NCBI GenBank assembly: GCA_002973575.1
Contig: PVEQ01000011.1
Coordinates: forward strand, 1-64,000
DNA from: Sediminibacterium magnilacihabitans
GTDB taxonomy: Bacteria; Bacteroidota; Bacteroidia; Chitinophagales; Chitinophagaceae
Direction of reading: 5' to 3'
DNA length: 64,000 nucleotides
Positions 44,933 to 55,314 of the stretch are shown here, piece after piece (positions within the stretch are counted from its first letter, which is position 1; each line of letters opens with the position of its first letter). The position numbers were made by a program, and so were the translations under genes. The notes under the pieces are model-generated. The model did not search any database, had not been told where the DNA came from, and was given only the letters and a program-made list of their open reading frames with translations.

Positions 44933-46288
44933 TTATAAAAGCAATTCTTTTACTGCCTGCACCTGTGCATCAATATCTCCTGCACCCGCCATCACTACCA
45001 GTCCGGGCTTGTGCTCTTTCATCCATCCTTTCATCACTTCCTTATCAAGTACCTGTTTATGCTTCAATTTCATTTTGTTCAATATCAATTCACTGCTCAC
45101 CCCTTCCATCGGTAATTCTCTTGCCGGGTAAATGGGCAGTAGGATCACTTCATCTGCCATATCAAGGCTCTCAGCAAATGCATCGGCCAGGTCTTTCGTT
45201 CTGCTGAACAGGTGAGGCTGGAACACCAACACCAGCTGCTCTTTTCCAAACAAACTCCTTACACCGCTGATCAGCGCTCTCAGTTCTTCCGGGTGGTGCG
45301 CATAGTCGTCGATCAGTGTATGGGCTGTATTTTTCAGTGCATACTCAAAGCGCCGGTGTACACCCTTGAAGTCGGCCACTGCTGCTTTGATCTGCTCATC
45401 GCCTATTTGTAAGTATTTCGCTACCGTAATCGCCGCCAATACATTTTCAATATTGTGCAATCCGCCTACATGCAATACCACATCGTTCAGCTTCCAGTTT
45501 TCCGCTACCACATCAAAGCGGTAACTGCCTTGCTCTACTTTGATATCAGCTGCATGTACACCGGCTGCAGTATTGTCCACGCTGTATTCAAAATGGTGCG
45601 CCGCTTTCAGGTCGGCACCCCGCTTCAATCCGTATTTGGTTACCAGGCATCCTCCCGGTTTTACTTTCTGTGAGAACTGGATGAAGGCTTTCTCCACTTC
45701 TTCCGCCGTACCATAGATATCGAGGTGATCGGGATCCATCGCTGTGATCACCGCTATATCGGGTACCAGTTTCAAAAAACTGCGGTCGTATTCATCGGCT
45801 TCTACCACTACTACATTCCTTTCATTACTCCAGAAATTGGTTTGGTAATTAGCCGATATGCCTCCCAGGAATGCATTGCACCCATAACCAGAGTGGCGCA
45901 GCAAGTGTGCAATCATGGTGGTAACGGTTGTTTTACCGTGTGTGCCTCCTACGCAGATATTGAAAGAGCTTTCCGTGATCCACTGCAATACATCGCTTCG
46001 CTTCACTACCGTATAACCATGTTCTTTATAATATACCAGCTCGGCATGCTGTGCAGGAATGGCAGGTGTGTATACCACAACATCGGCATCTTTGGGCGCC
46101 AGGTCAACCCGCTCTTCGTAATGAATCTTTATCCCGCTGTCTTCCAGCGCACGTGTCAGTGGTGTGGATGTTCTGTCGTACCCGCTCACTTCCACTCCTT
46201 TTGCATGGAAATAACGGGCCAGTGCACTCATGCCAATGCCGCCGATACCTATGAAATATATTTTTTGTATGGTTGCCAGTGGGTTCAC
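44933..46288 (-). CDS. murC: UDP-N-acetylmuramate-L-alanine ligase MurC
   Basis: MurC adds L-Ala to UDP-MurNAc with ATP, the first amino-acid step of peptidoglycan precursor synthesis. The 451-residue protein has the UDP-binding FIGIGGIGMSALARYF (about 12-27), the ATP-binding GGTHGKTTVTTMIAH, EADEYDRSFL with the metal-binding Glu, and the C-terminal DDYAHHPEELRALI and FQPHLFSRTKDL. Its start overlaps the murG stop by 4 nt, and ftsQ follows after 2 nt. The length is normal. Confidence 0.97.
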   Translation of the reverse strand: MNPLATIQKIYFIGIGGIGMSALARYFHAKGVEVSGYDRTSTPLTRALEDSGIKIHYEERVDLAPKDADVVVYTPAIPAQHAELVYYKEHGYTVVKRSDVLQWITESSFNICVGGTHGKTTVTTMIAHLLRHSGYGCNAFLGGISANYQTNFWSNERNVVVVEADEYDRSFLKLVPDIAVITAMDPDHLDIYGTAEEVEKAFIQFSQKVKPGGCLVTKYGLKRGADLKAAHHFEYSVDNTAAGVHAADIKVEQGSYRFDVVAENWKLNDVVLHVGGLHNIENVLAAITVAKYLQIGDEQIKAAVADFKGVHRRFEYALKNTAHTLIDDYAHHPEELRALISGVRSLFGKEQLVLVFQPHLFSRTKDLADAFAESLDMADEVILLPIYPARELPMEGVSSELILNKMKLKHKQVLDKEVMKGWMKEHKPGLVVMAGAGDIDAQVQAVKELLL

Positions 46289-47373
46289 TTCAAATGTTTT
46301 AAAATTTCGGTTGCGATCACTTCATCTGCATTGGTAACAGCTAACTGGCTAATGCGCTCGTGCAGTTCATGTTGTTTCTGTTTGTCTTTCGCCAGTTGAA
46401 CGATGGTGGAGAACAACTTCACCCGCACTTCTTCATCTTTCACCAGCAAAGCAGCCTCTTTATTCACCAGGTATTTCGCATTCACTGTCTGGTGATCTTC
46501 CGCTGCATGCGGGTAAGGCACGAATATTACCGGCTTACCTGCCACACACAATTCGGCTACCGACATAGCCCCGGCCCTAGATACTACCAGGTCGGCCGCA
46601 GCATAAGCTTTGTCCATCTCCGTAATGAATGCATCTACCCATACATTGGGAAATGGTTTGCCTCTCTCTTTGTATCCTTCGGCACCGTTCTTACCTGTTT
46701 GCCAGATCATTTGCAAATCCAATGACAATAGATCGGTAACATGCGAAGCCACTACTTCATTGATGCTGCGGGCACCCAGGCTACCGCCCACCACCAGCAC
46801 GGTGGTCTTGTTCGGATCGAGTCCGAAAAAGCGGATGGCTTCATCGCGCGCCATAGCAGATTGAATAATGGCTTTTCTTACCGGGTTACCTGTTACCAAT
46901 AACTTATCTGCCGGAAAAAACTTTTCCATTCCCGCCGATGCCACAAATATTTCCGTAGCGTTCTTTCCCAACAGGATATTGCTTTTGCCTGCAAAGGAAT
47001 TGCTCTCATGAATGAATGTGGGTATTCCTTTCGACTGCGCATAACGCAATACCGGGAAACTGGAATAACCACCTACACCCACTGCTGCATCGGGTTGAAA
47101 AGCGTTTACGATCTTCCGTACCTGGTAAAAACTCTTTACCAGTTTATAAGGAAGACTGATATTTTTGATCAAAGAGCTCCTGTTGAATCCTGCTATATCC
47201 AGTCCCTGTATAGCATATCCCGCCTGCGGCACTTTCTCCATCTCCATTTTACCCTGCGCACCGATGAACAATATTTCCGTGTCGGGCGCTTGCTGCTTCA
47301 ATGCATTGGCAATGGCAATGGCTGGGAAAATATGTCCGCCGGTGCCGCCACCGGCTATGATGATTCGTTTCAT
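46285..47373 (-). CDS. murG: Undecaprenyldiphospho-muramoylpentapeptide GlcNAc transferase MurG
   Basis: MurG adds GlcNAc to lipid I to form lipid II at the inner face of the membrane. The 362-residue GT28 glycosyltransferase shows the N-terminal G loop AGGGTGGHIFPAIAIANAL, VGVGGYSSFPVLRYA, VVGGSLGARSINEVV, the donor-binding VSRAGAMSVAELCVAGKPVIFVPYPHAAEDHQ and the length expected of the family. The start overlaps the ftsW stop by 4 nt. It lies between ftsW and murC, the usual order. Confidence 0.97.
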   Translation of the reverse strand: MKRIIIAGGGTGGHIFPAIAIANALKQQAPDTEILFIGAQGKMEMEKVPQAGYAIQGLDIAGFNRSSLIKNISLPYKLVKSFYQVRKIVNAFQPDAAVGVGGYSSFPVLRYAQSKGIPTFIHESNSFAGKSNILLGKNATEIFVASAGMEKFFPADKLLVTGNPVRKAIIQSAMARDEAIRFFGLDPNKTTVLVVGGSLGARSINEVVASHVTDLLSLDLQMIWQTGKNGAEGYKERGKPFPNVWVDAFITEMDKAYAAADLVVSRAGAMSVAELCVAGKPVIFVPYPHAAEDHQTVNAKYLVNKEAALLVKDEEVRVKLFSTIVQLAKDKQKQHELHERISQLAVTNADEVIATEILKHLK

Positions 47374-48689
47374 TTTTTTACTTCTTGTTGGTCAACCATT
47401 CCTTCCTCCACAGGCGCCAAATGATCCACCACCGGCTCCTGCACTTTTCCTTCCTGTTGTTCCACATTCCTCGCCACACTTAAAATGATACCAATGGCCG
47501 CGCAGGTGAACAAGAACGAGCTACCACCCATACTCACCAGCGGTAACGTTACGCCGGTTACCGGTACGATGTTCACGTTCACAGCCATATTGGCCACCGC
47601 TTGTATCACAAGGGTAAAGCTCAGTCCCAGTGCCAGGAAAGCGCCAAACGCATACGGGCAACGCCTGAATATCCTGATACACCTGAACAGGAATACCAGG
47701 TATATGAATATCATGAACGCCCCGCCCAATAAGCCATATTCTTCTATGATGATGGAATAGATGAAGTCGTTATATGCCTGTGGTAAGAAATTCCGTTGGC
47801 GACTATTACCAGGTCCCAATCCTACCAGCACACTGCCATTGGCAATAGCGATCTTGGCTTGCTGCACCTGGTATGGGGTTTCGGTGTCTTTGGCATACAC
47901 AAAGTCCTGCACGCGTTTTACCCAGGTACCAAATCGTCCGAATGATTTTACTTTCTCTGCCGCCGTTGTTTTTTTATTGTCTTCTTTTTGTTTTCCATCG
48001 TAGGTAACAACCGCTACCAATACAATCAACGCCACAGGAATCAACGCTACGCCGATGGTTAGCAGGATGTGCCGGATGCTTACCCTGCCAATGAACATCA
48101 GCAGTAAAGAAGTAGCGCCGGTGAGCAAGGCATTGGAAAGATTCGCCGGCATGATCAGCGCGCAGATGATGAGCACGGGTATTACCACCGGAAGGAATCC
48201 TTTTTTGAAATCCTTGATCATTTCCTGCTTTTTACTCAGCATCCTGGATATATACATAAACAATGCCAGCTTGGCCAGGTCACTGGTCTGTATGGTGAGG
48301 TTGATGATGGGCAGTTTGATCCACCGGCTACCATCATTGATCTTCGCTCCGAAAAACAATGTATAGATCAGCAATGGAATAGAAAGCAGGAACAGGATCG
48401 TAGCCACACGCGAGAACAAAGTATAGTTGATGCGATGCAGGAAATAGATCAGCAACACACCTATCATGGTAAATGAAACCTGCTTGAACAGGTAAATGCT
48501 GGTATTCCCTTTATACATCTTATAAGCCAGCGATCCCGTAGCGCTGTATACCACCAGTATGGAAGCCAGTGATAACAGCACCACTATACCCCAGATAAAC
48601 TTATCCCCTCTCGTGCGGTACACGAGCTGGTTGCGCATGCCTTCCACCGAAGGCATTTGAGAGAATAGTTTATCTTTTGTTTCTAGCAT
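47370..48689 (-). CDS. ftsW: Lipid II polymerase FtsW (SEDS family)
   Basis: FtsW is the septal peptidoglycan glycosyltransferase that works with FtsI. The 439-residue polytopic protein has about ten membrane segments and a long extracytoplasmic loop (about 235-300, KEDNKKTTAAEKVKSFGRFG to DTETPYQVQQAKIA). The catalytic Asp-type region of the SEDS family is in the first part, and the C-terminal motif VTGVTLPLVSMGGSSFLFTC is clear. The C-terminal tail (VEQQEGKVQEPVVDHL) is soluble. It overlaps murG by 4 nt, but the gap to murD (116 nt) is filled by palindromic element copy 6. Confidence 0.95.
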   Translation of the reverse strand: MLETKDKLFSQMPSVEGMRNQLVYRTRGDKFIWGIVVLLSLASILVVYSATGSLAYKMYKGNTSIYLFKQVSFTMIGVLLIYFLHRINYTLFSRVATILFLLSIPLLIYTLFFGAKINDGSRWIKLPIINLTIQTSDLAKLALFMYISRMLSKKQEMIKDFKKGFLPVVIPVLIICALIMPANLSNALLTGATSLLLMFIGRVSIRHILLTIGVALIPVALIVLVAVVTYDGKQKEDNKKTTAAEKVKSFGRFGTWVKRVQDFVYAKDTETPYQVQQAKIAIANGSVLVGLGPGNSRQRNFLPQAYNDFIYSIIIEEYGLLGGAFMIFIYLVFLFRCIRIFRRCPYAFGAFLALGLSFTLVIQAVANMAVNVNIVPVTGVTLPLVSMGGSSFLFTCAAIGIILSVARNVEQQEGKVQEPVVDHLAPVEEGMVDQQEVKK

Positions 48690-48712
48690 TTTTCCTTTTT
48701 TTCGTCATCCTG

Positions 48713-48804
48713 AGCGAGCGAAGAACGTCATCCTGAGCGAGCGAAGCGAGTCGAAGGACCTGCTGAGCATTCGGTCAGATCCCTCGGCTACGCTCGGGAT
48801 GACG
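48713..48804. repeat. CGTCATCC palindromic element, copy 6 (tandem arm), in dcw
   Basis: A partial first arm (CGTCATCCTGAGCGAGCGAA) is followed by the full arm, and the element ends GCTCGGGATGACG. It occupies 92 of the 116 nt between murD and ftsW, only 1 nt from the murD stop. Confidence 0.85.
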
Positions 48805-48805
48805 T

Positions 48806-50149
48806 TTAGAGTTCTTTCACCGCATCTTTAAATTGTTTGCCCCTGTCTTCGTAATTTTTAAACAGGTCGAAGCTGGCGCAAGCCGGACTCAGCAACACCA
48901 CATCACCTTTGGCTGCCAGTTTGAAAGAAGCGTTCACCGCTTTCTTGGCGCTGTCGGTTTCAATGATCACCGGAACAATATCTTTAAAAGCGGCTATGAT
49001 CTTCTTGTTGTCAACCCCCATACATACGATCGCCTTTACATGATCCTTTACCAGGTCGTTCAGCAAAGCGTAATCGTTTCCCTTGTCCGTACCACCCAAT
49101 ATCAGTACAGTGGGTTTGTTCATACTTTCCAGTGCATACCATGTGCTGTTCACATTGGTTGCCTTGCTATCATTGATGAATTCAACGCCCCTTACCATGG
49201 CCACGAATTCCATCCGGTGTTCCAGGCTATGGAAATCCTTCACGGCTTCGCGTATCTTTTCTTTTCGGATACCAATGGTGGTTGCGGCAATACCTGCTGC
49301 CATAGTATTGTAGTGATTGTGTTTACCTTTTAACGCAAAGTCATAAATGCTCATGCTTACGCGTTCGTCCTGTATTCTTAGCATCATCTGGTCGCCTTTG
49401 ATGTAGCCGCCTTTTTTTACTTCGTGTTTCATAGAGAATGGTAATGGGTTAGTATGGATGGTTAGTAATGCCAAATGGTTCATGATCACTTCATCGTCTT
49501 CACAGTAAATGAAATAATCGTTCATGGTCTGGTTCTGGATGATCCTGAACTTGCTCCTGATGTAATTCTCAAACTGGTATTCATACCTGTCGAGATGATC
49601 TTCCGTGATATTCAACAACACGCTTACATCGGGCCGGAAATCTTTGATATCATCCAGTTGAAAAGAGCTGATCTCGGCCACATACCATTGTTTGGGATCT
49701 TCTGCCACCTGCTTGGCAAAAGAGTAGCCGATATTGCCTACCATGGCGCAATCGAGACCTGCTGTTTTGCAGATATGATAAGTAAGCGCCGTAGTGGTGC
49801 TCTTTCCATTGCTGCCGGTGATGGCAATGATCTTGCTATCGCCTTTGAAACGGTACGCCAGTTCTATCTCGCTGATCACCGGTATTCCTTTGGCCCTGAT
49901 CTGCTTTACCAGATCGTTCTTTTCTGGAATACCCGGACTCTTCATCACTTCACTGGCGTTCAGTACCTGTTCCACGGTATGCTGCCCTTCTTCAAATGCT
50001 ATATTGTTTTCAATGAGCTCTTGTTTGTATTTGTCTTTGATGGCTCCTCCATCACTCACAAACACGTCGTATCCTTTTTGTTTACCCAGTAAAGCAGCAC
50101 CTACACCGCTCTCTCCTCCGCCTAATATGACCAGTCTATGTTTGTTCAT
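48806..50149 (-). CDS. murD: UDP-N-acetylmuramoylalanine-D-glutamate ligase MurD
   Basis: MurD adds D-Glu to UDP-MurNAc-L-Ala with ATP. The 447-residue protein has the N-terminal LVILGGGESGVGAALLGKQ, the ATP-binding AITGSNGKSTTTALTYHI, the central LNITEDHLDRYE and the C-terminal FINDSKATNVNSTWYALE and SPACASFDLFKNYEDRGKQF. All family motifs are present and the length is normal. It is preceded and followed by palindromic elements (copies 7 and 6). Confidence 0.97.
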   Translation of the reverse strand: MNKHRLVILGGGESGVGAALLGKQKGYDVFVSDGGAIKDKYKQELIENNIAFEEGQHTVEQVLNASEVMKSPGIPEKNDLVKQIRAKGIPVISEIELAYRFKGDSKIIAITGSNGKSTTTALTYHICKTAGLDCAMVGNIGYSFAKQVAEDPKQWYVAEISSFQLDDIKDFRPDVSVLLNITEDHLDRYEYQFENYIRSKFRIIQNQTMNDYFIYCEDDEVIMNHLALLTIHTNPLPFSMKHEVKKGGYIKGDQMMLRIQDERVSMSIYDFALKGKHNHYNTMAAGIAATTIGIRKEKIREAVKDFHSLEHRMEFVAMVRGVEFINDSKATNVNSTWYALESMNKPTVLILGGTDKGNDYALLNDLVKDHVKAIVCMGVDNKKIIAAFKDIVPVIIETDSAKKAVNASFKLAAKGDVVLLSPACASFDLFKNYEDRGKQFKDAVKEL

Positions 50150-50162
50150 TTTTTATTTTTTA

Positions 50163-50265
50163 CGTCATCCTGAGCGCCCTTCGATCGTCATCCCGAGCGT
50201 AGCCGAGGGACCTGCCCGAACCTTCAAGCAGGTCCTTCGACTCGCTTCGCTCGCTCAGGATGACG
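50163..50265. repeat. CGTCATCC palindromic element, copy 7 (tandem arm), in dcw
   Basis: The partial arm CGTCATCCTGAGCGCCC is followed by the full arm CGTCATCCCGAGCGTAGCC, and the element ends CTCAGGATGACG. It is 103 nt of the 119-nt gap between mraY and murD, 3 nt from the mraY stop. Confidence 0.85.
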
Positions 50266-50268
50266 TGA

Positions 50269-51588
50269 TCATCGAATTTTCAATGTCACGATCGAGGCAA
50301 TCATCAGCAATACCGTTACAATCCAAAACCGCAGCACGATCTTATTTTCATGAAACCCTTTTTTCTGGTAATGGTGGTGGAGCGGACTCATCAGGAACAC
50401 CCGCCTGCCTTCACCGTATTTTTTCTTTGTGTACTTGAAATAAGAGACCTGTATGATCACACTCAGGTTCTCTACCAGGAACACACCGCAGAAAATGGGT
50501 ATCAGCCATTCTTTCCGCACGATCACCGCCAATGATGCGATGATACCACCCAATGCCAGGCTGCCCGTATCACCCATGAACACCTGCGCGGGATAGGCGT
50601 TGTACCAGAGGAACCCGATGCATGCACCTACAAAAGCACCCACGAATATGGACAGCTCACCCAGGTTGGGTATGTACATGATATTGAGGTAATCGGCGAA
50701 CTTATAGTTACCACTCAAATACACGAACAACCCGATGCCCGCACCAATGATGGCGCTGGTGCCCGCTGCCAGTCCGTCGAGTCCATCTGTAAGGTTGGCG
50801 CCATTACTCACTGCCGTAATGATCAGCGTGATGATGATGGTATAAATGATCCATGTGTATTTCTCGGCGCCTTCGCCCATCCAGGTGAGCAACCTGCTGT
50901 AATTGAACTCGTGGTTCTTTACAAAAGGAATGGTAGTGATGGGTGTTTTCACCCTAACGAATTTTCTTTCCACCCCATCTATCTTCTTCACTACAATATT
51001 GGAGTCTTTGGCAAAATGTTCTCCCCTGTGCAGCACGCTGTCTTTCACAAACACGTTTCCGATCACTTCCCGCTCAACCGTAACTGCATTGCTGAAGTAA
51101 AGGGTAGTGCTGATGATAATACCCAGACCGATCTGTCCTATGATCTTGGAAACACCGGCCAGCCCGTCGCTGTCTTTCTTTTTATAGCTCTCACCCTTGG
51201 CCAGTGCCGCTTTACGTGCACGTATTTTGAAGTGATCATCCAGGAACCCGATCACACCCAGCCATACCGTACACAATACCATCAGGCGTATGTACACTTT
51301 ATCGAGGTTGGCGAACAAAAGCGTAGGCACCAGGATGCTCAGCAATATGATGATGCCTCCCATGGTGGGTGTTCCTTTTTTCTGTGTCTGCCCTTCCAGT
51401 CCCAGGTCGCGCACACTCTCGCCAATCTGTTTGCGCTGCAGGAATAGAATAAGCCGTTTACCATATACCGTAGCAATCAACAGCGACAACAAAATGGCCA
51501 TCGCAATCCTGAACGTAAGGAACTGGAACATCCCCGCTCCGGGAACGTTGAATGTTTGTTTCAGCCAGGTGAATAATTGATACAGCAT
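50269..51588 (-). CDS. mraY: Phospho-MurNAc-pentapeptide transferase MraY
   Basis: MraY attaches phospho-MurNAc-pentapeptide to undecaprenyl phosphate, forming lipid I. The polytopic protein shows the conserved [34 protein letters not shown] Asp-rich loop (GFLDDHFKI), [16 protein letters not shown] and [14 protein letters not shown]. The C-terminal [15 protein letters not shown] loop is present. At 439 residues it is longer than the E. coli enzyme (about 360), largely through an inserted extracytoplasmic loop (about 170-245) typical of Bacteroidota. It is flanked by palindromic elements 7 and 8. Confidence 0.97.
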   Translation of the reverse strand: MLYQLFTWLKQTFNVPGAGMFQFLTFRIAMAILLSLLIATVYGKRLILFLQRKQIGESVRDLGLEGQTQKKGTPTMGGIIILLSILVPTLLFANLDKVYIRLMVLCTVWLGVIGFLDDHFKIRARKAALAKGESYKKKDSDGLAGVSKIIGQIGLGIIISTTLYFSNAVTVEREVIGNVFVKDSVLHRGEHFAKDSNIVVKKIDGVERKFVRVKTPITTIPFVKNHEFNYSRLLTWMGEGAEKYTWIIYTIIITLIITAVSNGANLTDGLDGLAAGTSAIIGAGIGLFVYLSGNYKFADYLNIMYIPNLGELSIFVGAFVGACIGFLWYNAYPAQVFMGDTGSLALGGIIASLAVIVRKEWLIPIFCGVFLVENLSVIIQVSYFKYTKKKYGEGRRVFLMSPLHHHYQKKGFHENKIVLRFWIVTVLLMIASIVTLKIR

Positions 51589-51601
51589 AAAAAATTCTTT
51601 A

Positions 51602-51715
51602 CGTCATCCCGAGGTCGTCACCCTGAGCGAGCGCAGTGAGTCGAAGGGCGCAGCCGAGGGATCTGTCCGAACGCTCAGCAGGTCCTTCGACTCGCTTCGC
51701 TCGCTCAGGATGACG
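51602..51715. repeat. CGTCATCC palindromic element, copy 8 (nested form), in dcw
   Basis: The outer arm CGTCATCCCGAG is interrupted by an inner arm (CGTCACCCTGAGCGAGCG, with the variant GCAGTGAG in place of GAAGCGAG), and the element ends CTCAGGATGACG. It is 114 nt of the 137-nt gap between murE and mraY. Confidence 0.85.
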
Positions 51716-51725
51716 GTTGATTGTT

Positions 51726-53189
51726 TTATTTATTTAATAGCTCAAACATTTCTTTTAATACTTGTTTATCATCAAACGGATGTTTTACGCCGCCGATGTC
51801 CTGGTATTTTTCATGTCCTTTTCCGGCCACTAATACAATGTCGTCTTCATTGGCAAAGCTGACAGCCGTCTTGATCGCTTCGCGCCTGTCTACAATAGAG
51901 ATGTATTTTCTTTTGGCTGCACTCGACAATCCCTCTTCCATATCTCTTAATATCTGTGTAGGGTCTTCCGTTCTGGGGTTGTCGCTGGTGAAGATCACTT
52001 TGTCGCTCAGGTCACAGGCAGACTGCGCCATCACCGGCCGCTTGGTCTTATCCCTGTCGCCACCACAGCCTACTACCGTAATGATCTGTTCATGTCCTTT
52101 GCGCAGTTTGCGAATGGTGGTCAATACATTCTCCAATGCATCGGGCGTGTGTGCATAGTCAACAATACCGATGATCAGTCCGCTGCTGATGATATAATCG
52201 AACCGGCCTTCCGCCCCGGTGAGCATGCTCAGTTTCACCAGCACTTTCTCCTTATCTTCTCCCAAACACATCGCCGCGCCGTATACTGCCAGCAGGTTGT
52301 ATGCGTTGAATTCACCAATCAGCCTGAAATGCACTTCCTGATCGTTCACCAGCATCACCAGTCCGGTCAGCGCATTCTCCAGTATTTTTCCTTTGAAGGC
52401 AGCCAGCGTTTTCAGGCTATAGAAATATTTTTTAGCGTGTGTGTTCTGCAGCATCACTTCTCCCCGCTTATCATCGGCGTTCGAAACGGCGAAAGCAGTA
52501 GCCGGTAAATGATCGAAGAAACTTTTTTTCACACGTATGTATTCATCGAATGTTTTATGGTAATCGAGGTGGTCGTGTGTGATATTGCTGAACAAGGCCC
52601 CGGTAAACTGCAACCCGGTAATGCGATGCTGGTGGATGGCGTGGCTGCTGCACTCCATGAATACATGCGTACATCCTTCGTCGTACATCTGTTTCAACAA
52701 AGCATTCAGGCTCACCGCATCGGGTGTGGTATGTGTTGCGGGGATGATCTTGTCGCCGATCTGGTTTTGCACCGTGCTTACCAACCCGCAAGTGTATCCC
52801 AGCTGTGTAAACAATTTGAACAACAGGGTGGCGATGGTTGTTTTGCCATTCGTACCGGTAACCCCCACCAGCTTCATTTTCAGCGATGGCTCCCCATAGA
52901 ACTGGTGCGCCATATAAGCCACCGATTCATGTGTGTTACTGGTTTGCAGGTAAGTCACGCCGTCCGACATCACTTCCGGCATTTCTTCGCATACAATGGC
53001 AACAGCTCCTGCTTCTACGGCGTTGTAAATAAAGCGGTGTCCGTCAGACGCCGCGCCGCGGATGGCTACGAATACAGAGCCTGCACTTACATGGCGCGAG
53101 TCGATCTGGATGTCTTTCACCTCAACAGCCGTGCTGCCATGCACCTGGGTCAGGTGCACTTTGTACAATATGTCTTGCAGTTTTGCCAT
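51726..53189 (-). CDS. murE: UDP-N-acetylmuramoyl-L-alanyl-D-glutamate-2,6-diaminopimelate ligase MurE
   Basis: MurE adds the third residue to the peptidoglycan stem peptide. The 487-residue protein carries DSRHVSAGSVFVAIRG at the N-terminal UDP site, ATP-binding VTGTNGKTTIATLLFKL, the carbamylated-Lys region NITHDHLDYHKTFDEYIRVK, and the C-terminal SDNPRTEDPTQILRDME. The motif DNPRxED is that of the meso-diaminopimelate-specific enzyme rather than of Lys-type MurE, so a Dap-type wall is predicted. It is 3 nt from ftsI. Confidence 0.97.
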   Translation of the reverse strand: MAKLQDILYKVHLTQVHGSTAVEVKDIQIDSRHVSAGSVFVAIRGAASDGHRFIYNAVEAGAVAIVCEEMPEVMSDGVTYLQTSNTHESVAYMAHQFYGEPSLKMKLVGVTGTNGKTTIATLLFKLFTQLGYTCGLVSTVQNQIGDKIIPATHTTPDAVSLNALLKQMYDEGCTHVFMECSSHAIHQHRITGLQFTGALFSNITHDHLDYHKTFDEYIRVKKSFFDHLPATAFAVSNADDKRGEVMLQNTHAKKYFYSLKTLAAFKGKILENALTGLVMLVNDQEVHFRLIGEFNAYNLLAVYGAAMCLGEDKEKVLVKLSMLTGAEGRFDYIISSGLIIGIVDYAHTPDALENVLTTIRKLRKGHEQIITVVGCGGDRDKTKRPVMAQSACDLSDKVIFTSDNPRTEDPTQILRDMEEGLSSAAKRKYISIVDRREAIKTAVSFANEDDIVLVAGKGHEKYQDIGGVKHPFDDKQVLKEMFELLNK

Positions 53190-53192
53190 TGT

Positions 53193-55304
53193 TTAATTCA
53201 GTTCTATCGTTACCAGTTGTCCTTTTGCGATCATTTGTCCGGCTGCAATGGATTGGGTAGTTACTTTCCCTCTTCCATTCGCTTTTATTTTCAAACCCAT
53301 GTTCTCACAGAGGTATACCACATCTTTCAGTCCCATCCCTTTCAACTGCGGCATCAATTTTTCGTCAACGGTTCTGGATTGCATCACCGCTCCCATACTC
53401 TTGCCACCGAAATCAACCCACTCGTTCACACTCTCGGGAGTATCTTTATAAGGTATCTTCAAGGTTCTCGCCACACAGGCCATCTCTTGTTTTAAACCAG
53501 TATAATTAAAGCTGCTGCTGTCATTTTTCTTCCATTCGTTTTCTTTTTTAACAGGCTGCCGCACATAACTGCTGTACAACCTGTCTGCTATCTCTTTGAA
53601 CACCGGCGCTGCTACCGAAGCGCCATGGTGAAACAATGCATGCGGCTTGTTCTTAATCACTACTATGCAGGTAAACTGCGGGTCACCGGCAGGGAAATAG
53701 CCTGCAAATGATGACTGGTATATCTGATCTGCATACCCCCTGTTGTTATCAGCCATCAGCGCTGTACCTGTTTTCCCGGCCACTGCATAAGGTGTGTTCT
53801 TGAAAACGCCCGCCGCCGTTCCTGCTGTGCAAACGCCTTCGAGACAGGATTTCAGTTCTTGCAGGGTTTGATCGCTGCATATCTTTTCTTCCACTACTAC
53901 CGGTTCAACACTGCGCAGCAATAAGCCTTCTTCTTTGATGGCGCTTACGAGATAAGGCTTCATCATTTTACCACCGTTGGCTACTGCGTTGTACAACACC
54001 AGGGTTTGGAGCGGACTTACCAACAGGTTATAACCGAAAGCCATCCAGGGTAATGTAGTAGGCCCCCAGTACCTGCTGCCGGGTTTGTAGATCACCGGTC
54101 TTTTTTCACCCGCCAGGTCAATACCGGTAATAGTATCAACCCGCATTCTTTTCAGGTGGCGGATGAACTGGCTGGGCGCAGATCCAAAACCTGCAAGGGT
54201 AAGTTTTGCCATACCTACATTCGAGCTGAGTTCAAAGGCGCGCTTCACCGTTACTTCTCCCGGCGGATGCTCTTCACTGTCGAACACCGTTTGACCTGCA
54301 ACTTTCCAGTTCCCCTGCTCGAGGTTCACCATTTGATTCAAAGAAACTTTTCTGTCTTCCAGCAAAGCCATCAGCGTGGCCAGCTTAAAAGTTGATCCTG
54401 GCTCCGAGGGCGTGATGGCATAATTGAAATCTTCCCAATAACTACCATCACTGCGCTTGCCCAGGTTGGCAATGGCTTTGATCTTGCCCGTTTTCGTTTC
54501 CATCACAATAGCGCAACCATGTTCCGCTTCGTTCTTCACCAACATGCGCATTAATGCATTCTCCGCTACTTCCTGTATGAAAACATCTATCGTGCTTACA
54601 ATATCCTTACCGGTCTCAGGCTCTACTTCATAGTTATCATTCACCGGCACATTCACACCACCTGCTATGGAGCGCACCAGTTGTTTGCCATTCCTTCCTT
54701 TGAGCACACTGTCGTAGGTCATTTCCAATCCTACCTTGTTCGAGTCACGCGCCAGACCGATCGTTCTGAACGCCAGCATCTGGTAGGGGTTGAGCCGTAT
54801 GGTGCGTTCACTGGCAATCATACCGCTCTTGTATTTGCCCTGCCTGAACAGCGGAAAACTGCGCAGGGTCTGGTATTGCCTGAAGGATATTTTTTTCTTC
54901 AGGGGGAAATAAGCGCTGCTCTCACGATAGCCTTGCTTCAGCAATTGCTTGTATTCACCGGCCGACATATCTCCGAAGAGATTGGATAAACAATAACTCA
55001 AAGAGTCTATATTCTCGCGAAAACGCTGACCATTCTTTTCGCGAAGGGCTGCCACCCTGAAATCCATATAGATGTCGAATTGCGGAATGCTGGTGCTCAG
55101 CATTTGCCCGTCTTCACTATAAATGGTTCCGCGCTCCGCATCTATCTCTACTATTTTCTGGTGCAGACTGTCGCTCATGCTGCGCCAGTATTTTCCCTGC
55201 ACCTGCTGGATGTACACCGCTTTGGCAAACACTGCGATACATACCACTACCACCAGTATATAACAGAGGTAGACTCTCCATAGTATGTCGCGTTTTACTT
55301 CCAT
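53193..55304 (-). CDS. ftsI: Septal penicillin-binding protein FtsI (PBP3) with PASTA domain
   Basis: FtsI is the septal D,D-transpeptidase. The 703-residue protein has one N-terminal membrane helix (about 11-30), the PBP dimerisation/pedestal region (about 55-210) and the transpeptidase domain with STFK (Ser304), SSN (360-362) and KTGT (511-514). A C-terminal PASTA domain (about 640-703, from VDEKLMPQLKGMGLKDVVY) completes it. The PASTA domain is the usual Bacteroidota form. It is 3 nt from murE and 100 nt from ftsL, with element copy 9 filling that gap. Confidence 0.97.
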   Translation of the reverse strand: MEVKRDILWRVYLCYILVVVVCIAVFAKAVYIQQVQGKYWRSMSDSLHQKIVEIDAERGTIYSEDGQMLSTSIPQFDIYMDFRVAALREKNGQRFRENIDSLSYCLSNLFGDMSAGEYKQLLKQGYRESSAYFPLKKKISFRQYQTLRSFPLFRQGKYKSGMIASERTIRLNPYQMLAFRTIGLARDSNKVGLEMTYDSVLKGRNGKQLVRSIAGGVNVPVNDNYEVEPETGKDIVSTIDVFIQEVAENALMRMLVKNEAEHGCAIVMETKTGKIKAIANLGKRSDGSYWEDFNYAITPSEPGSTFKLATLMALLEDRKVSLNQMVNLEQGNWKVAGQTVFDSEEHPPGEVTVKRAFELSSNVGMAKLTLAGFGSAPSQFIRHLKRMRVDTITGIDLAGEKRPVIYKPGSRYWGPTTLPWMAFGYNLLVSPLQTLVLYNAVANGGKMMKPYLVSAIKEEGLLLRSVEPVVVEEKICSDQTLQELKSCLEGVCTAGTAAGVFKNTPYAVAGKTGTALMADNNRGYADQIYQSSFAGYFPAGDPQFTCIVVIKNKPHALFHHGASVAAPVFKEIADRLYSSYVRQPVKKENEWKKNDSSSFNYTGLKQEMACVARTLKIPYKDTPESVNEWVDFGGKSMGAVMQSRTVDEKLMPQLKGMGLKDVVYLCENMGLKIKANGRGKVTTQSIAAGQMIAKGQLVTIELN

Positions 55305-55314
55305 CGTTTTGTAT